A DNA stretch of 64,000 nucleotides from Dryocola sp. LX212 (GCA_041504365.1 CP167917.1:248001-312000); one strand, 5' to 3'. Shown: positions 1 to 9,335, numbered from the stretch's first letter. The notes: generated from the sequence alone by a model not told the origin. Program-made: numbers and translations.

Positions 1-1026
1 ATTCGTGGCGGCCTGTCGCTGGTGAATATCGTGGCGTCGACCTTCTTCGGGGCGATTTCAGGGTCGTCGGTGGCGGATACCGCCTCCATCGGCAGCGTGA
101 TGATCCCGGAAATGGAGAAAAAGGGCTATCCGCGGGAATACGCGGCGGCGGTAACGGCGAGCGGATCGGTACAGGCGATACTTATCCCGCCCAGCCACAA
201 CTCGGTGATTTATTCGCTGGCGGCAGGGGGCACGGTCTCCATCGCCACGCTGTTTATTGCCGGGATATTGCCCGGACTGCTGTTGGGGGCCAGCCTGATG
301 GTGATGTGCCTGGGTTTTGCCCACAAGCGCGGCTATCCGAAGGGCGATCGCATTCCGTACAAACAGGCTTTAAAAATCTTCTTTGATGCGCTGTGGGGCC
401 TGATGACCGTGGTGATTATCCTCGGCGGCATTCTGACCGGCGTGTTCACCGCCACGGAATCGGCGGCGGTGGCCTGCGTCTGGGCGTTCTTCGTCACCAT
501 GTTTATCTACCGTGACTACAAATGGAACGAGCTGCCGAAGCTGATGTTCCGCACGGTGAAAACCGTCTCGATCGTCATGATTTTGATTGGTTTTGCGGCG
601 GCCTTCGGCGCGGTGATGACCTACATGCAGCTGCCCGCGCGCATCACTGAGTTCTTCACGTCGCTGTCCGACAACAAGTACGTGATCCTCATGTACCTTA
701 ACGTCATGCTGCTGCTGATCGGCACGCTGATGGATATGGCGCCGATCATCCTGATCTTAACGCCGGTGCTGCTGCCGGTGACCAACGCGCTGGGCATCGA
801 CCCGGTGCATTTCGGGATGATCATGATGGTGAACCTGGGAATCGGGCTAATCACCCCGCCGGTGGGTTCGGTGCTGTTTGTGGCAAGCGCGGTCAGCAAG
901 CAGAAAATCGAAGTGGTGGTGAAGGCCATGCTGCCGTTCTACGCCATGCTGCTGGTGGTGCTGGCGATGGTGACCTACATCCCGTGGGTGTCGCTTTGGC
1001 TGCCGCATGCGTTGGGGATGAACTAA
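1..1026 (+). CDS. TRAP transporter large permease, DctM family (5'-truncated by window)
   Basis: C-terminal 341 residues of a DctM-type large membrane subunit of a TRAP transporter. The frame is already open at base 1, so the start lies upstream of the window; the GTG at 22 is internal. The visible part holds many hydrophobic helices and the conserved SGSSVADTASIGS stretch followed by IPPSHNSVIY, both typical of the DctM family. TRAP systems import organic or sugar acids using a periplasmic binding protein and an ion gradient. The partner genes would lie off the left edge, so the substrate cannot be read here. In K-12 zntA is followed by tusA, so this is an accessory gene at that junction. 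Confidence 0.88.
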   Translation: MRGGLSLVNIVASTFFGAISGSSVADTASIGSVMIPEMEKKGYPREYAAAVTASGSVQAILIPPSHNSVIYSLAAGGTVSIATLFIAGILPGLLLGASLMVMCLGFAHKRGYPKGDRIPYKQALKIFFDALWGLMTVVIILGGILTGVFTATESAAVACVWAFFVTMFIYRDYKWNELPKLMFRTVKTVSIVMILIGFAAAFGAVMTYMQLPARITEFFTSLSDNKYVILMYLNVMLLLIGTLMDMAPIILILTPVLLPVTNALGIDPVHFGMIMMVNLGIGLITPPVGSVLFVASAVSKQKIEVVVKAMLPFYAMLLVVLAMVTYIPWVSLWLPHALGMN

Positions 1027-1030
1027 ATCC

Positions 1031-1179
1031 GGCGGATGACGCTGGCGCTTATCCGCCCTACAAAACCAGGTTAACTCTCTCTGTCGTAGGTCGGATGGCG
1101 CTGGCGCTTATTCGCCCTACAAAACCAGGTTAACTCCTTTGTCGTAGTCGTAGGTCTGATAAGCGAAGCGTCATCCGAC
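1031..1179. repeat. BIME: three REP units after the TRAP permease gene
   Basis: Three palindromic REP-type units lie at 1031-1061, 1086-1120 and 1150-1179, the last inverted. The first two share an identical downstream linker (1054-1077 and 1113-1136, 59 bp apart), so unit plus linker was duplicated in tandem. The block sits between the convergent TRAP permease and zntA genes. Confidence 0.85.
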
Positions 1180-1226
1180 AAAAAAACCGTCAAGTTGGGG
1201 CCGGAAGGTTCAGCGTCATCCAGCTA

Positions 1227-3428
1227 TTATTTTTTCCGCAGCAGCCTCAGCGCGTTAGCCGTGACCAGTGCCGTTGCGCCTGAATCTGCCAGTACCGCCA
1301 GCCACAGGCCGGTCAGGCCCAAGAGCGTGGTAACCAGAAAAATGGCTTTCAGGCCCAGCGCGATGGTGATGTTCTGGCGGATGTTGTTATGGGTGGCTCT
1401 TGCTAAGCCGATCATGCCCGCAAGCTCGGTCAGGCGGTTATGCGTCAGCGCCGCATCGGCGGTTTCCAGAGCAACGTCCGTGCCGCTGCCCATGGCGATC
1501 CCGATGGTTGCCGCTTTCATGGCTGGGGCGTCGTTAATGCCGTCTCCCACCATTGCCAGCGGCCTTTGCGCGTTCAGCTCATTTACCGCTTTGACTTTAT
1601 CGGCGGGCAGCAGGCTGGCGCGGTAGTCCATGCCCAGCTCACCTGCGATAGCGGCTGCGGCGCGAGGGTTGTCGCCGGTCAGCATCACACCCTGTACGCC
1701 GATTTTATTCAATGCCTCTACTGCTTCTCGGGCATCGCTGCGCAAGGTATCTCGCATGGCGATAACGCCCAATAGCTCGTCCTGGCGGATCGCTGCGATG
1801 ACCGTCTGGCCTTCCGCTTCCAGCCGGGTAATGCGCTGCTGGCAGCTTTCAGTCAGCAAACCGGCGGGGAGTTTGCCCGGCGTGCTTAGCAGTACCGTTT
1901 CACCCTTGAAGGTCGCTTCCACGCCAGTCCCCGTCAGAGCGCGATGTGCCTGGGTAGGCGGAAGATCTAAGGATCTGCTCTGCGCTTCGCGGACAATTGC
2001 CTGCGCCAGAGGGTGCGTTGAGCCTTGTTCTACGGAAGCGGCAAGGGCCAGCAGTTCGTTTTCGCTAAGCGAACCCGAGGTTTCTATCGCGGTGACCTGC
2101 GGTTTACCTTCGGTCAGCGTACCCGTTTTATCGAACGCAATATGCTGGATTTTGCCAAGACGCTCCAGGGCCGCTCCGCCTTTAATCAGCGCCCCGCGTC
2201 GTGCAGCGGCGGCCAGCCCGGAGGTGATTGCCGCAGGCGTTGAGATAACCAGCGCGCACGGACAGCCGATAAGCAGCAGCGCCAGCCCTTTATAGATCCA
2301 CTCGCTCCAGCTCTGGCCGAACAGCAGCGGCGGAACGACTGCCGCCAGCAGGGCTATTGCCATAATAATCGGCGTATAAATACGGCTGAAACGATCGATA
2401 AAACGCTCTATCGGCGCGCGGCGCTCGTCGGCTTCCTCAATCAGGCGCAGGATGCGGTCGATGGCGCTGTCGCCCGGCCCGGAAATTACTTCGAGCTGTA
2501 CAAGCCGGTCAACGCTGGTGCTGCCCGCCGGGACCTTCTCGTTTTGCTCGCGCTCCACGGGAACGGATTCGCCGGTCAACGCGCTTTCATCGAAGCTGGC
2601 GGCCTGGCCAAGCAGGCGGCCATCCGCAGGCAGACGGCTACCGGCAGAGACCTCAATGATATCGCCTGGACGCAGCTCGCTTAGCGCGACGGTTTCCCGC
2701 TCGCCGTTACGGATGCGCGTTGCTACCTCGGGTTTGAGCGCCATTAATGCGCTGACGCCACGGCGAGCGCGGCTGGCGGCGTAGGATTCAAGCCGTTCGC
2801 CAATCAGGAACAGCAGCAGCACCATCGCGGCTTCGGCCGTGGCACCAATAAACAGCGCGCCGATGGCGGCAACGCTCATCAGCGTTTCAATGGCAAACCA
2901 GTTGCCGCTGCGGATCAGGCGCACGGCCTGGCGCGCGATGGGGCACAGGCCGACCAGCGTGGTGGCGATAAAGGCCAGATTGCCAAATGGGTGGTTAAAC
3001 TGCTCAAGACCCCAGCTGATCGCCATCATGGCAATCAGAGAGAGGAGCGGGAGGTTTTCACGCCAGCCGGAGGGAGGCTCAGTTTTGGGCGCATCGCTGT
3101 TGCGCAGAGTATATCCGGCGGCCTTGACTGCTTTTTCTACCTCCGAACGAACGTCGCGCGGGGCGCTGACCAGCAGCTTTTCCGTGGCAAACAGTACCTG
3201 AACGCGCTGAACGTCAGGAATCTGCTTCACGGCATTTTCAACTTTTCTGGCGCAGGCCGCGCAGTCCATTCCGGCCACCAGCCAGCTGTATCGCTCGCCG
3301 CTATCGGGAAGCGTGGCGGTTTCCGGCCCGGCGACACACTGCTCGTCAGAGCAGCAAGAGGGTGCCTCAACAGGCAGCGGGCTAAGCTTTGCCTTCGCAA
3401 ACTGCGGGGGATTTTTAGAGTTGAACAT
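1227..3428 (-). CDS. zntA: Zn2+/Cd2+/Pb2+-exporting P1B-type ATPase
   Basis: Inner-membrane P-type ATPase that pumps Zn(II), Cd(II) and Pb(II) out of the cytoplasm. Seen in 733 residues: a Cys-rich N-terminus (C25, C26, C31), a heavy-metal-associated domain with GMDCAAC at 53-59, the TGES actuator loop at 285-288, the membrane CPC metal motif at 389-391, and the phosphorylated Asp of DKTGT at 433. An Asp in the last membrane segment (ADSGAT) matches the zinc-coordinating Asp of E. coli ZntA. Length is as expected. The ATG at 3428 follows a strong AGGAGG. Expression should be zinc-induced through the ZntR promoter directly upstream. Confidence 0.97.
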   Translation of the reverse strand: MFNSKNPPQFAKAKLSPLPVEAPSCCSDEQCVAGPETATLPDSGERYSWLVAGMDCAACARKVENAVKQIPDVQRVQVLFATEKLLVSAPRDVRSEVEKAVKAAGYTLRNSDAPKTEPPSGWRENLPLLSLIAMMAISWGLEQFNHPFGNLAFIATTLVGLCPIARQAVRLIRSGNWFAIETLMSVAAIGALFIGATAEAAMVLLLFLIGERLESYAASRARRGVSALMALKPEVATRIRNGERETVALSELRPGDIIEVSAGSRLPADGRLLGQAASFDESALTGESVPVEREQNEKVPAGSTSVDRLVQLEVISGPGDSAIDRILRLIEEADERRAPIERFIDRFSRIYTPIIMAIALLAAVVPPLLFGQSWSEWIYKGLALLLIGCPCALVISTPAAITSGLAAAARRGALIKGGAALERLGKIQHIAFDKTGTLTEGKPQVTAIETSGSLSENELLALAASVEQGSTHPLAQAIVREAQSRSLDLPPTQAHRALTGTGVEATFKGETVLLSTPGKLPAGLLTESCQQRITRLEAEGQTVIAAIRQDELLGVIAMRDTLRSDAREAVEALNKIGVQGVMLTGDNPRAAAAIAGELGMDYRASLLPADKVKAVNELNAQRPLAMVGDGINDAPAMKAATIGIAMGSGTDVALETADAALTHNRLTELAGMIGLARATHNNIRQNITIALGLKAIFLVTTLLGLTGLWLAVLADSGATALVTANALRLLRKK

Positions 3429-3464
3429 GCACCCTCCTGGGTAATGATAAAGTTCTCATTACCG

Positions 3465-3496
3465 ATGTTACACTCTGGAGCTTACTCCAGAGTCAA
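3465..3496 (-). promoter_or_regulatory. zntA promoter with ZntR (MerR-family) operator
   Basis: On the minus strand a -35 TTGACT (3491-3496) and a -10 TAACAT (3465-3470) are separated by exactly 20 bp. The spacer is filled by a perfect 9-bp dyad (3472-3480 and 3485-3493, 4-bp centre). An over-long spacer holding a dyad is the hallmark of MerR-family promoters, and this dyad closely matches the E. coli ZntR site. zntR itself is not in the window. Confidence 0.92.
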
Positions 3497-3511
3497 GAGG
3501 GTTTGCGCGAA

Positions 3512-4138
3512 TTAAATATATAACGCCCGCACGATCATAAAGTGACCGGCAAAGTAGCAGGCGGCAGCGATGGCGCTGTCCGCAGCAAAGCGGCGGCGGT
3601 AATGGCTGCCCAGCCAGACGATATTTCCCAGCAACAGCAGAGCCGCGCCCACAAACCCTGAGAAGCTGGCGCTGGTCGGACGGAAGAAGTAAAGCTCACC
3701 GGCGAGCCACACCATCACCAGCATCATGCCGATAAAGGTCATGATTGGCCAGCGGAAAGTTTCGAGCCGCGTCCAGATCAGCGCCACCAGCAGCGCGCCG
3801 ACGATCAGCAGGGCCAGCGGCAATGGCCAGAAGAACGAGAAGGTCATCTGGCTGGCGAAATAGAGGGTATAGAGCAGGTGTGACAGGAAAAATGCGCCGA
3901 TCGCGTACAGCATGCGCTGGGTGGGCAGCAGGGTCAGGGCATCGCCCACAAGCGTTGCCAGCAGGCCCGCGAGAATTAAGTAGCCGGTGGCTTCGAACAT
4001 CGGCGCCTGCCAGGCCAGCAGCAGTAAAAGCAGCAGCGTAACCGGCTTAAAAACCCAGCGCTGCCAGCCAGGGCCGCGGTAGGAGGCGTCGACGTAAAGC
4101 CATCCCGAAAAGAATACAGCGATAAATGACCAAAGCAT
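3512..4138 (-). CDS. yhhN: YhhN-family (TMEM86/lysoplasmalogenase-like) membrane protein
   Basis: A 208-residue polytopic inner-membrane protein with about eight hydrophobic segments. It matches E. coli YhhN nearly throughout (starts MLWSFIAV, ends near [10 protein letters not shown]). The family includes eukaryotic TMEM86 lysoplasmalogenases, but I know of no settled function for the bacterial protein. An in-frame codon at 4189 would add 17 residues. I chose the ATG at 4138 because AAGGGA sits at a suitable distance and the K-12 protein begins there. It lies directly upstream of zntA on the same strand, although zntA has its own promoter. Confidence 0.9.
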   Translation of the reverse strand: MLWSFIAVFFSGWLYVDASYRGPGWQRWVFKPVTLLLLLLLAWQAPMFEATGYLILAGLLATLVGDALTLLPTQRMLYAIGAFFLSHLLYTLYFASQMTFSFFWPLPLALLIVGALLVALIWTRLETFRWPIMTFIGMMLVMVWLAGELYFFRPTSASFSGFVGAALLLLGNIVWLGSHYRRRFAADSAIAAACYFAGHFMIVRALYI

Positions 4139-4278
4139 GGCGTGTCCCTTTTGTAATTGTTGGCGTACGGCACGGTCGCCCGTGTTCATCCCTTCAGTCT
4201 AGTGGGCAACGCCGGGTGATGACAACGCCCGGACGTGCGCTGTATTCTTAAAAGTGACCGACAATATGAGAAAAAACC

Positions 4279-4644
4279 ATGAGCAAGCCGCCCGTTATCT
4301 TTATAGCAATCATCGTGTTAATCGTGGTTGTCGCCTCTTTTCGCTTTATGCACCAGCGCCGTCAGAACGCCGAAAATGACGCCGCGCCGCTGAGCCAGAA
4401 AAGCGTAGTTGTCTCTACAAAACGTGAAAAGCCTGCCAACGACCGACGCTCGCGCCAGCGCGATGTGACGCCTGCCGGGGAGGCAATGCGGTATGAAGTG
4501 TGGTTCCGTCCGCAGGCGGGTGGCATGGAGCTGAAAATGCGCGTGCAGGCCGCGCAGTATCATGAAATGAGTGTGGGGGATAAGGGGACTTTGCAATACA
4601 AAGGGACGCGCTTTATTGGCTTCGTCCCTGATACCACTCAGTAA
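4279..4644 (+). CDS. yhhM: DUF2500 membrane-anchored protein YhhM
   Basis: Small protein of 121 residues, equivalent to E. coli YhhM (119). Residues 5-22 form one hydrophobic segment. A basic, polar linker follows (REKPANDRRSRQ), then a short C-terminal beta-rich domain with GDKGTLQYKGTRF, the DUF2500 signature. The likely layout is a membrane anchor with a small globular domain. No function is known to me. It is transcribed divergently from yhhN and convergently with yhhL, with 7 bp between the yhhM and yhhL stops. Confidence 0.9.
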   Translation: MSKPPVIFIAIIVLIVVVASFRFMHQRRQNAENDAAPLSQKSVVVSTKREKPANDRRSRQRDVTPAGEAMRYEVWFRPQAGGMELKMRVQAAQYHEMSVGDKGTLQYKGTRFIGFVPDTTQ

Positions 4645-4651
4645 TGCGCGC

Positions 4652-4924
4652 TTACTTACTGCCCTGACGCAGCTTCTTCTGCCAGGCCAGCAGTTCAAAC
4701 ACGCCGAAGACGAAAATCTTAAACTGCTGCAGGCGGCTCAGCGGCGGCGCGTCTTTGGGCTGGGTCGACTTCAGCAGAGCCAGCTGCATGCCGTGCATCA
4801 GCACGGTGAAAATCAGCGCCACGTTGACAAAAATGTTCAGCGGGCGCGGGAACGGGTGGACGATATTCAGCAGCAAAAATGCCCACACGAACAGCATCAA
4901 AAGTCTGCCTATGTTAATCAGCAC
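4652..4924 (-). CDS. yhhL: DUF1145 small membrane protein YhhL
   Basis: A 90-residue protein with two or three hydrophobic segments, matching E. coli YhhL (PFPRPLNIFVNVALIFTVL is nearly identical). It starts at a GTG inside the 3' end of rsmD, overlapping it by 7 bp, and its Shine-Dalgarno GGAG lies within rsmD codons. The two genes are therefore probably translationally coupled. The function is unknown. The K-12 gene has the same arrangement. Confidence 0.9.
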   Translation of the reverse strand: MLINIGRLLMLFVWAFLLLNIVHPFPRPLNIFVNVALIFTVLMHGMQLALLKSTQPKDAPPLSRLQQFKIFVFGVFELLAWQKKLRQGSK

Positions 4925-5511
4925 GGTGTTTCTCCTTTGACTTCGCGAAGGTAGAGGCGATAGGCGACCTGGCCGGCCACTTTCTCACGGTGTAATGTCC
5001 AGCTCGCAGGAACCGGCGGCATACCGTTCTCCACTTCACTTTCCACATAAATCAGGGCGTCTTCCGTCAGCCAGCCGTTGGTTTCCAGCAGCGTTAACGT
5101 CTCTTCCAGAAGCCCCTTACGGAACGGCGGATCGACAAACACGATGCTGTGCGGGGTGCCAGGCTGCGCCAGATAATTCAGGGTGTTGGTATTCGCCACC
5201 GTGCCGTTAGCCGCCTTGAGCGTCACCAGATTTTTCTGTAATTGTGCCGAAACGCTGCGGTCCATCTCCAGCAGCGTAGCGCTTGCCGCATAGCGTGACA
5301 GCGCTTCCAGCCCCAGCGCGCCGCTGCCTGCGAAGCAGTCCAGCACGCTGGCATCGACCATCGACGGAGCCAGCCAGTTAAACAGGGTTTCGCGCACCCG
5401 GTCGGTGGTCGGGCGCAGCCCCGGGCTGTCCGGAACCGGAAGTTTACGGCCGCGCCACTGCCCGCCGATGATGCGGATTTGGCCGGTGCCGGAGGATTGG
5501 GGTTTCTTCAT
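4918..5511 (-). CDS. rsmD: 16S rRNA (guanine(966)-N2)-methyltransferase
   Basis: Methylates N2 of G966 in helix 31 of 16S rRNA on the assembled small subunit, using S-adenosylmethionine. Visible motifs are the SAM-binding loop DCFAGSGALGLEALSR near residue 60 and the catalytic DPPF (FVDPPFRKG), typical of base-amino methyltransferases. A conserved N-terminal RIIGGQWRGRKL segment contacts RNA in this family. The open frame extends to a GTG at 5520. I prefer the ATG at 5511, which gives a 197-residue protein starting MKKP as in K-12. It is divergent from ftsY, as in K-12. Confidence 0.95.
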   Translation of the reverse strand: MKKPQSSGTGQIRIIGGQWRGRKLPVPDSPGLRPTTDRVRETLFNWLAPSMVDASVLDCFAGSGALGLEALSRYAASATLLEMDRSVSAQLQKNLVTLKAANGTVANTNTLNYLAQPGTPHSIVFVDPPFRKGLLEETLTLLETNGWLTEDALIYVESEVENGMPPVPASWTLHREKVAGQVAYRLYLREVKGETPC

Positions 5512-5705
5512 GAGACTCACTGGGATGCGATTTTTGTCAGCTATTCTAACGGCGCTGCGGATGCGGGGAAACCTTAATCCGCCAGAGTGCCGTAAGCGCC
5601 TGGAAAGTGATAGACTAACATATTCAATCGACGATTATTTTCAGTGCCCGGAGCCTGTGCGATCGGGTCTGTGCCATGAATCAACAGCGAGGAGTACATT
5701 CGCAA

Positions 5706-7352
5706 ATGGCGAAAGACAAAAAACGTGGCTTTTTTTCCTGGTTGGGCTTTGGTCAGAAAGAGCAGGAGCCGGAACAGGAACCAGAACAAAAATCAGAACA
5801 AAAATCAGAACAGGAACAGCCGGTTGCCAAAGAGATTGCTGAGCAGAACGCAGAGCAAATCGCTGAACAAATCGAAGAGGCAGAGCAGCCTGTTGCCGAG
5901 GAAAAGCCTGAACAGCTAGCCGCGCATTCCCCGCAGGAAACAGAAGCCTTTGCCCAGGACGTCGTGGAAGTTAGCGAAAAGCTGGTTGAAGACGCCCCCG
6001 AGCCGCAGGCCGTACGCGAAGCAGAAGCAGAAGCAGAAGCAGAAGCAGAAGCAGAAGCAGAAGCAGAAGCAGAAGCAGAAGCTGAAGCTGAAGCTGAGCC
6101 AGTAGCAGAGCAGGTAGTCGTGCCTGAGCCACAGCCTGAAATCATTGAGCCAGAGCCAGCCGTTCAGCCGCAGGCGGCCATTGAGCATGAAGAGCTGCCG
6201 CTGCCAGAAGAGATCGCCGAAGAGACTGCTGCAAGCGAGCCTGAGCCAGAAGAGTGGCTGGCTGAGCAGGAACAGGCCGCCGACGAAACCGTTGCTGAAG
6301 TCGAAGAAGTAATTGCTGCGCACGTCGACTATGCCCCTGTAGAAGAGGCGCCTGCCGAAGTTATCGAGCCAGAAGAAGAGGCGGAAGAAAACGCGCAGGA
6401 CGACGCCCAGCAGGAACAGGAGAGGCCAACTAAAGAAGGTTTCTTTGCCCGCCTTAAGCGCAGCCTGCTAAAAACGAAGCAAAATCTCGGTTCTGGATTT
6501 ATCAGCCTGTTCCGCGGCAAGAAAATCGACGACGATCTGTTTGAAGAGCTGGAAGAGCAGCTGCTGATTGCGGACGTGGGCGTGGAAACCACGCGCAAAA
6601 TCATCACCAATCTGACTGAAGGCGCGAGCCGCAAAGAACTGCGCGATGCGGAAGCGCTGTATGGCCTGCTGAAAGACGAAATGAGCGAGATCCTGGCGAA
6701 GGTCGACGAGCCGCTCAACGTTGAAGGCAAAACCCCCTTCGTCATTCTGATGGTTGGTGTTAACGGTGTAGGTAAAACAACCACCATCGGTAAACTGGCG
6801 CGCCAGTTCCAGCAGGAAGGCAAATCGGTCATGCTGGCGGCGGGTGATACCTTCCGTGCGGCGGCCGTTGAACAGCTCCAGGTCTGGGGCCAGCGCAACA
6901 ATATTCCTGTTGTCGCTCAGCATACCGGCGCGGATTCCGCATCGGTAATTTTCGATGCCATTCAGGCCGCTAAGGCCCGTGGCGTTGATGTGTTGCTGGC
7001 GGATACCGCCGGGCGCCTGCAGAACAAAGCGCACCTGATGGAAGAGCTAAAGAAAATTGTCCGGGTAATGAAAAAGCTGGACGAAGACGCCCCGCATGAG
7101 GTTATGCTCACCCTCGATGCCAGCACGGGTCAGAACGCAATAAGCCAGGCGAAGCTGTTCCACGAAGCCGTAGGGCTGACGGGGATCACCCTGACAAAAC
7201 TGGATGGCACAGCCAAAGGCGGCGTGATTTTCTCCGTTGCTGACCAGTTTGGCATTCCGATTCGCTATATCGGCGTTGGCGAACGAATTGAGGATTTACG
7301 TCCGTTTAAGGCGGACGATTTTATTGAGGCACTTTTTGCCCGAGAGGATTAA
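5706..7352 (+). CDS. ftsY: Signal recognition particle receptor FtsY
   Basis: SRP-receptor GTPase that docks SRP-ribosome complexes at the inner membrane for co-translational insertion by SecYEG. It has 548 residues from the ATG at 5706 (MAKDKKRGFF, as in K-12; the codon at 5676 lacks that support). The acidic A domain (about 1-250) is very rich in Glu, Ala and Gln and contains an uninterrupted run of 13 Glu-Ala pairs from residue 105. The N domain follows, then the GTPase domain: P-loop GVNGVGKT near 351-358, DTAGR from 433, TKLDG at 497-501. K-12 FtsY has 497 residues, and the extra length lies in the A domain. First gene of ftsYEX. Confidence 0.97.
   Translation: MAKDKKRGFFSWLGFGQKEQEPEQEPEQKSEQKSEQEQPVAKEIAEQNAEQIAEQIEEAEQPVAEEKPEQLAAHSPQETEAFAQDVVEVSEKLVEDAPEPQAVREAEAEAEAEAEAEAEAEAEAEAEAEAEPVAEQVVVPEPQPEIIEPEPAVQPQAAIEHEELPLPEEIAEETAASEPEPEEWLAEQEQAADETVAEVEEVIAAHVDYAPVEEAPAEVIEPEEEAEENAQDDAQQEQERPTKEGFFARLKRSLLKTKQNLGSGFISLFRGKKIDDDLFEELEEQLLIADVGVETTRKIITNLTEGASRKELRDAEALYGLLKDEMSEILAKVDEPLNVEGKTPFVILMVGVNGVGKTTTIGKLARQFQQEGKSVMLAAGDTFRAAAVEQLQVWGQRNNIPVVAQHTGADSASVIFDAIQAAKARGVDVLLADTAGRLQNKAHLMEELKKIVRVMKKLDEDAPHEVMLTLDASTGQNAISQAKLFHEAVGLTGITLTKLDGTAKGGVIFSVADQFGIPIRYIGVGERIEDLRPFKADDFIEALFARED
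6018..6095 (+). repeat. Hexanucleotide microsatellite in ftsY, (GAAGCA)10(GAAGCT)3
   Basis: Ten consecutive GAAGCA units (6018-6077) are followed by three GAAGCT units (6078-6095), in frame, encoding 13 Glu-Ala pairs in the acidic A domain of FtsY. The identical DNA units imply recent expansion by slippage. Changes in copy number keep the frame. The first ten units are at the DNA level a perfect repeat. Confidence 0.95.
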
Positions 7353-7354
7353 CA

Positions 7355-8020
7355 ATGATTCGCTTTGAACACGTCAGTAAAGCCTATCTCGGTGGACGCC
7401 AGGCGTTGCAGGGAGTCACCTTCCACATGCAGCCGGGCGAGATGGCATTTCTGACCGGCCACTCCGGCGCGGGGAAAAGTACCCTGCTCAAGCTTATCTG
7501 CGGCATTGAACGGCCAAGCGCCGGGAAGATCTCCTTCAGTGGTCATGATATCAGCCGTCTGAAGAGCCGTGAGGTGCCGTTCCTGCGGCGCCAAATCGGC
7601 ATGATTTTCCAGGACCACCACCTGCTGATGGACAGAACCGTTTACGACAACGTGGCTATCCCGCTGATTATCGCCGGTGCCAGCGGGGAAGATATTCGCC
7701 GCCGCGTCAGCGCAGCGCTCGATAAGGTCGGCCTGCTGGATAAAGCGAAAAACTTCCCGATTCAGCTGTCCGGCGGTGAACAGCAGCGCGTGGGCATCGC
7801 CCGTGCGGTGGTGAATAAACCTGCCGTGCTGCTGGCGGATGAACCGACCGGTAACCTTGACGACGCCCTTTCGGAAGGCATTCTGCGCCTGTTCGAAGAG
7901 TTTAACCGCGTTGGGGTAACGGTCCTGATGGCAACGCACGACATGGGGCTTATCTCTCGTCGCAGCTACCGGATGCTGACGTTAAGCGATGGCCATTTGC
8001 ATGGAGGCCTCGGTGAATAA
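7355..8020 (+). CDS. ftsE: Cell-division ABC-type ATPase FtsE
   Basis: ATPase of the FtsEX complex at the septal ring, which activates peptidoglycan amidases through EnvC. The 221 residues show Walker [10 protein letters not shown] at 35-43, the Q-loop in GMIFQDHH, signature LSGGEQ at 138-143, Walker B with D162 and E163, and the H-loop in MATHDM. It starts 2 bp after the ftsY stop and overlaps ftsX by 8 bp, so the three genes form one transcription unit with probable coupling. Confidence 0.97.
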   Translation: MIRFEHVSKAYLGGRQALQGVTFHMQPGEMAFLTGHSGAGKSTLLKLICGIERPSAGKISFSGHDISRLKSREVPFLRRQIGMIFQDHHLLMDRTVYDNVAIPLIIAGASGEDIRRRVSAALDKVGLLDKAKNFPIQLSGGEQQRVGIARAVVNKPAVLLADEPTGNLDDALSEGILRLFEEFNRVGVTVLMATHDMGLISRRSYRMLTLSDGHLHGGLGE

Positions 8021-9068
8021 ACGTTCTGCGCTCAACCAAATCAAACGCTTCAGTAACAGACTGGACAAAATCAATAAGCTCAATAAGCTGGGGGATCTAG
8101 GTCGCTCGGTGAAGAAGCGTGGCAAAGGGCCGCAGTCTAAAGCCCGTTCCCTGAAAGGCGGCGTGAACGAACAGTTCCGTTACGCCTGGGAAGGCGCGCT
8201 TCAGGATCTGAAAAGCAAACCGCTTGCCACCTTCCTCACCGTGATGGTTATCGCCATCTCGTTGACCCTGCCAAGCGTCTGCTACATGGTTTACAAGAAT
8301 GTGAATCAGGCCGCGACGCAGTATTACCCTTCTCCACAAATCACGGTTTATCTCGACAAGGCGCTGGATGACAACGCGGCGGCGCAGGTCGTCGGGGCTA
8401 TTCAGGCGGAAGAGGGTGTCGACAAAGTTAATTATCTGTCCCGCGACGAAGCCCTGGGCGAATTCCGCAACTGGTCGGGCTTCGGCGGCGCGCTGGATAT
8501 GCTGGAAGAAAACCCGCTGCCAGCCGTGGCGGTGGTCAATCCGAAGCTGGATTTCCAGACTACCGACAATTTGAACACCCTCCGCGACCGTGTAGCGCGC
8601 ATTAACGGCGTTGATGAAGTGCGCATGGACGACAGCTGGTTTGCCCGCCTTGCAGCATTGACCGGCCTGGTGGGGCGTGTTGCCGCGATGATTGGCCTGC
8701 TGATGGTTGCTGCGGTCTTCCTGGTGATTGGTAACTCGGTTCGCCTGAGCATCTTCGCCCGCCGTGATTCAATAAACGTGCAGAAACTCATCGGCGCAAC
8801 GGATGGTTTTATCCTGCGCCCGTTCCTTTACGGCGGCGCGCTTCTGGGCTTTAGCGGCGCACTGTTATCGCTGATTTTGTCCGAAATTCTCGTGCTCAGG
8901 CTGTCATCTGCGGTGACCGACGTCGCCCAGGTATTCGGCACGAAGTTCGATATTTCTGGCTTAGGCTTTGACGAATGCCTGCTGTTGTTGCTGGTGTCCT
9001 CCATGATTGGCTGGCTGGCCGCCTGGCTTGCCACCGTACAACATTTACGTCGCTTTACCCCAGAGTAA
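8013..9068 (+). CDS. ftsX: Cell-division protein FtsX
   Basis: Membrane partner of FtsE. Its large periplasmic loop after the first transmembrane segment recruits EnvC in E. coli. It has 351 residues: a basic cytoplasmic N-terminus, TM1 near residues 74-94, the loop ([11 protein letters not shown] onward), then three C-terminal helices ([17 protein letters not shown] and two more). I use the GTG at 8013, which overlaps the end of ftsE, has GGAGG upstream, and begins (M)NKR as in K-12. In-frame ATGs at 7989 and 8001 are possible but less likely. Confidence 0.95.
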   Translation: MNKRSALNQIKRFSNRLDKINKLNKLGDLGRSVKKRGKGPQSKARSLKGGVNEQFRYAWEGALQDLKSKPLATFLTVMVIAISLTLPSVCYMVYKNVNQAATQYYPSPQITVYLDKALDDNAAAQVVGAIQAEEGVDKVNYLSRDEALGEFRNWSGFGGALDMLEENPLPAVAVVNPKLDFQTTDNLNTLRDRVARINGVDEVRMDDSWFARLAALTGLVGRVAAMIGLLMVAAVFLVIGNSVRLSIFARRDSINVQKLIGATDGFILRPFLYGGALLGFSGALLSLILSEILVLRLSSAVTDVAQVFGTKFDISGLGFDECLLLLLVSSMIGWLAAWLATVQHLRRFTPE

Positions 9069-9206
9069 TAAATTTTTGATATACTTCTCCCCTGCTACAA
9101 TGTACCCGTCAGCAGGGGAGCAAGTTCCACTCCGGTTCGCTAGCTCACCTGCTATGTTTCATTGTGCTGTCACATTTTGTGTGTAATCTATACACAGCCA
9201 TACATT

Positions 9207-9233
9207 GAACTTGTGGATAAGATCACTGTCTGA
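9207..9233 (+). promoter_or_regulatory. Sigma-E promoter (P3-like) of rpoH with embedded DnaA box
   Basis: GAACTT (9207-9212) and TCTGA (9229-9233) have the layout of the E. coli rpoH P3 promoter read by sigma-E. A perfect 9-mer DnaA box (TTATCCACA on the minus strand, 9212-9220) sits just inside the -35. E. coli has the same overlap, and DnaA is known to repress rpoH transcription there. The rest of the ftsX-rpoH gap (9069-9335) probably holds further sigma-70 promoters that I did not resolve. Confidence 0.85.
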
Positions 9234-9335
9234 GAGTAGTGTGAAGGGTACGGTTGGCGTCCTGACGTGGAGTCAGTGCCTTTGCCATGTACATCGTTGT
9301 GGCAACCTGTACGTTATCTCTAAGAGAGGGTTTGA

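Noticed and set aside
5753-6323. Minus-strand open frames across the ftsY acidic repeat
   Set aside because: They are low-complexity mirror images of the GAAGCA repeat (Ser-Ala or Phe-Cys runs), not genes.
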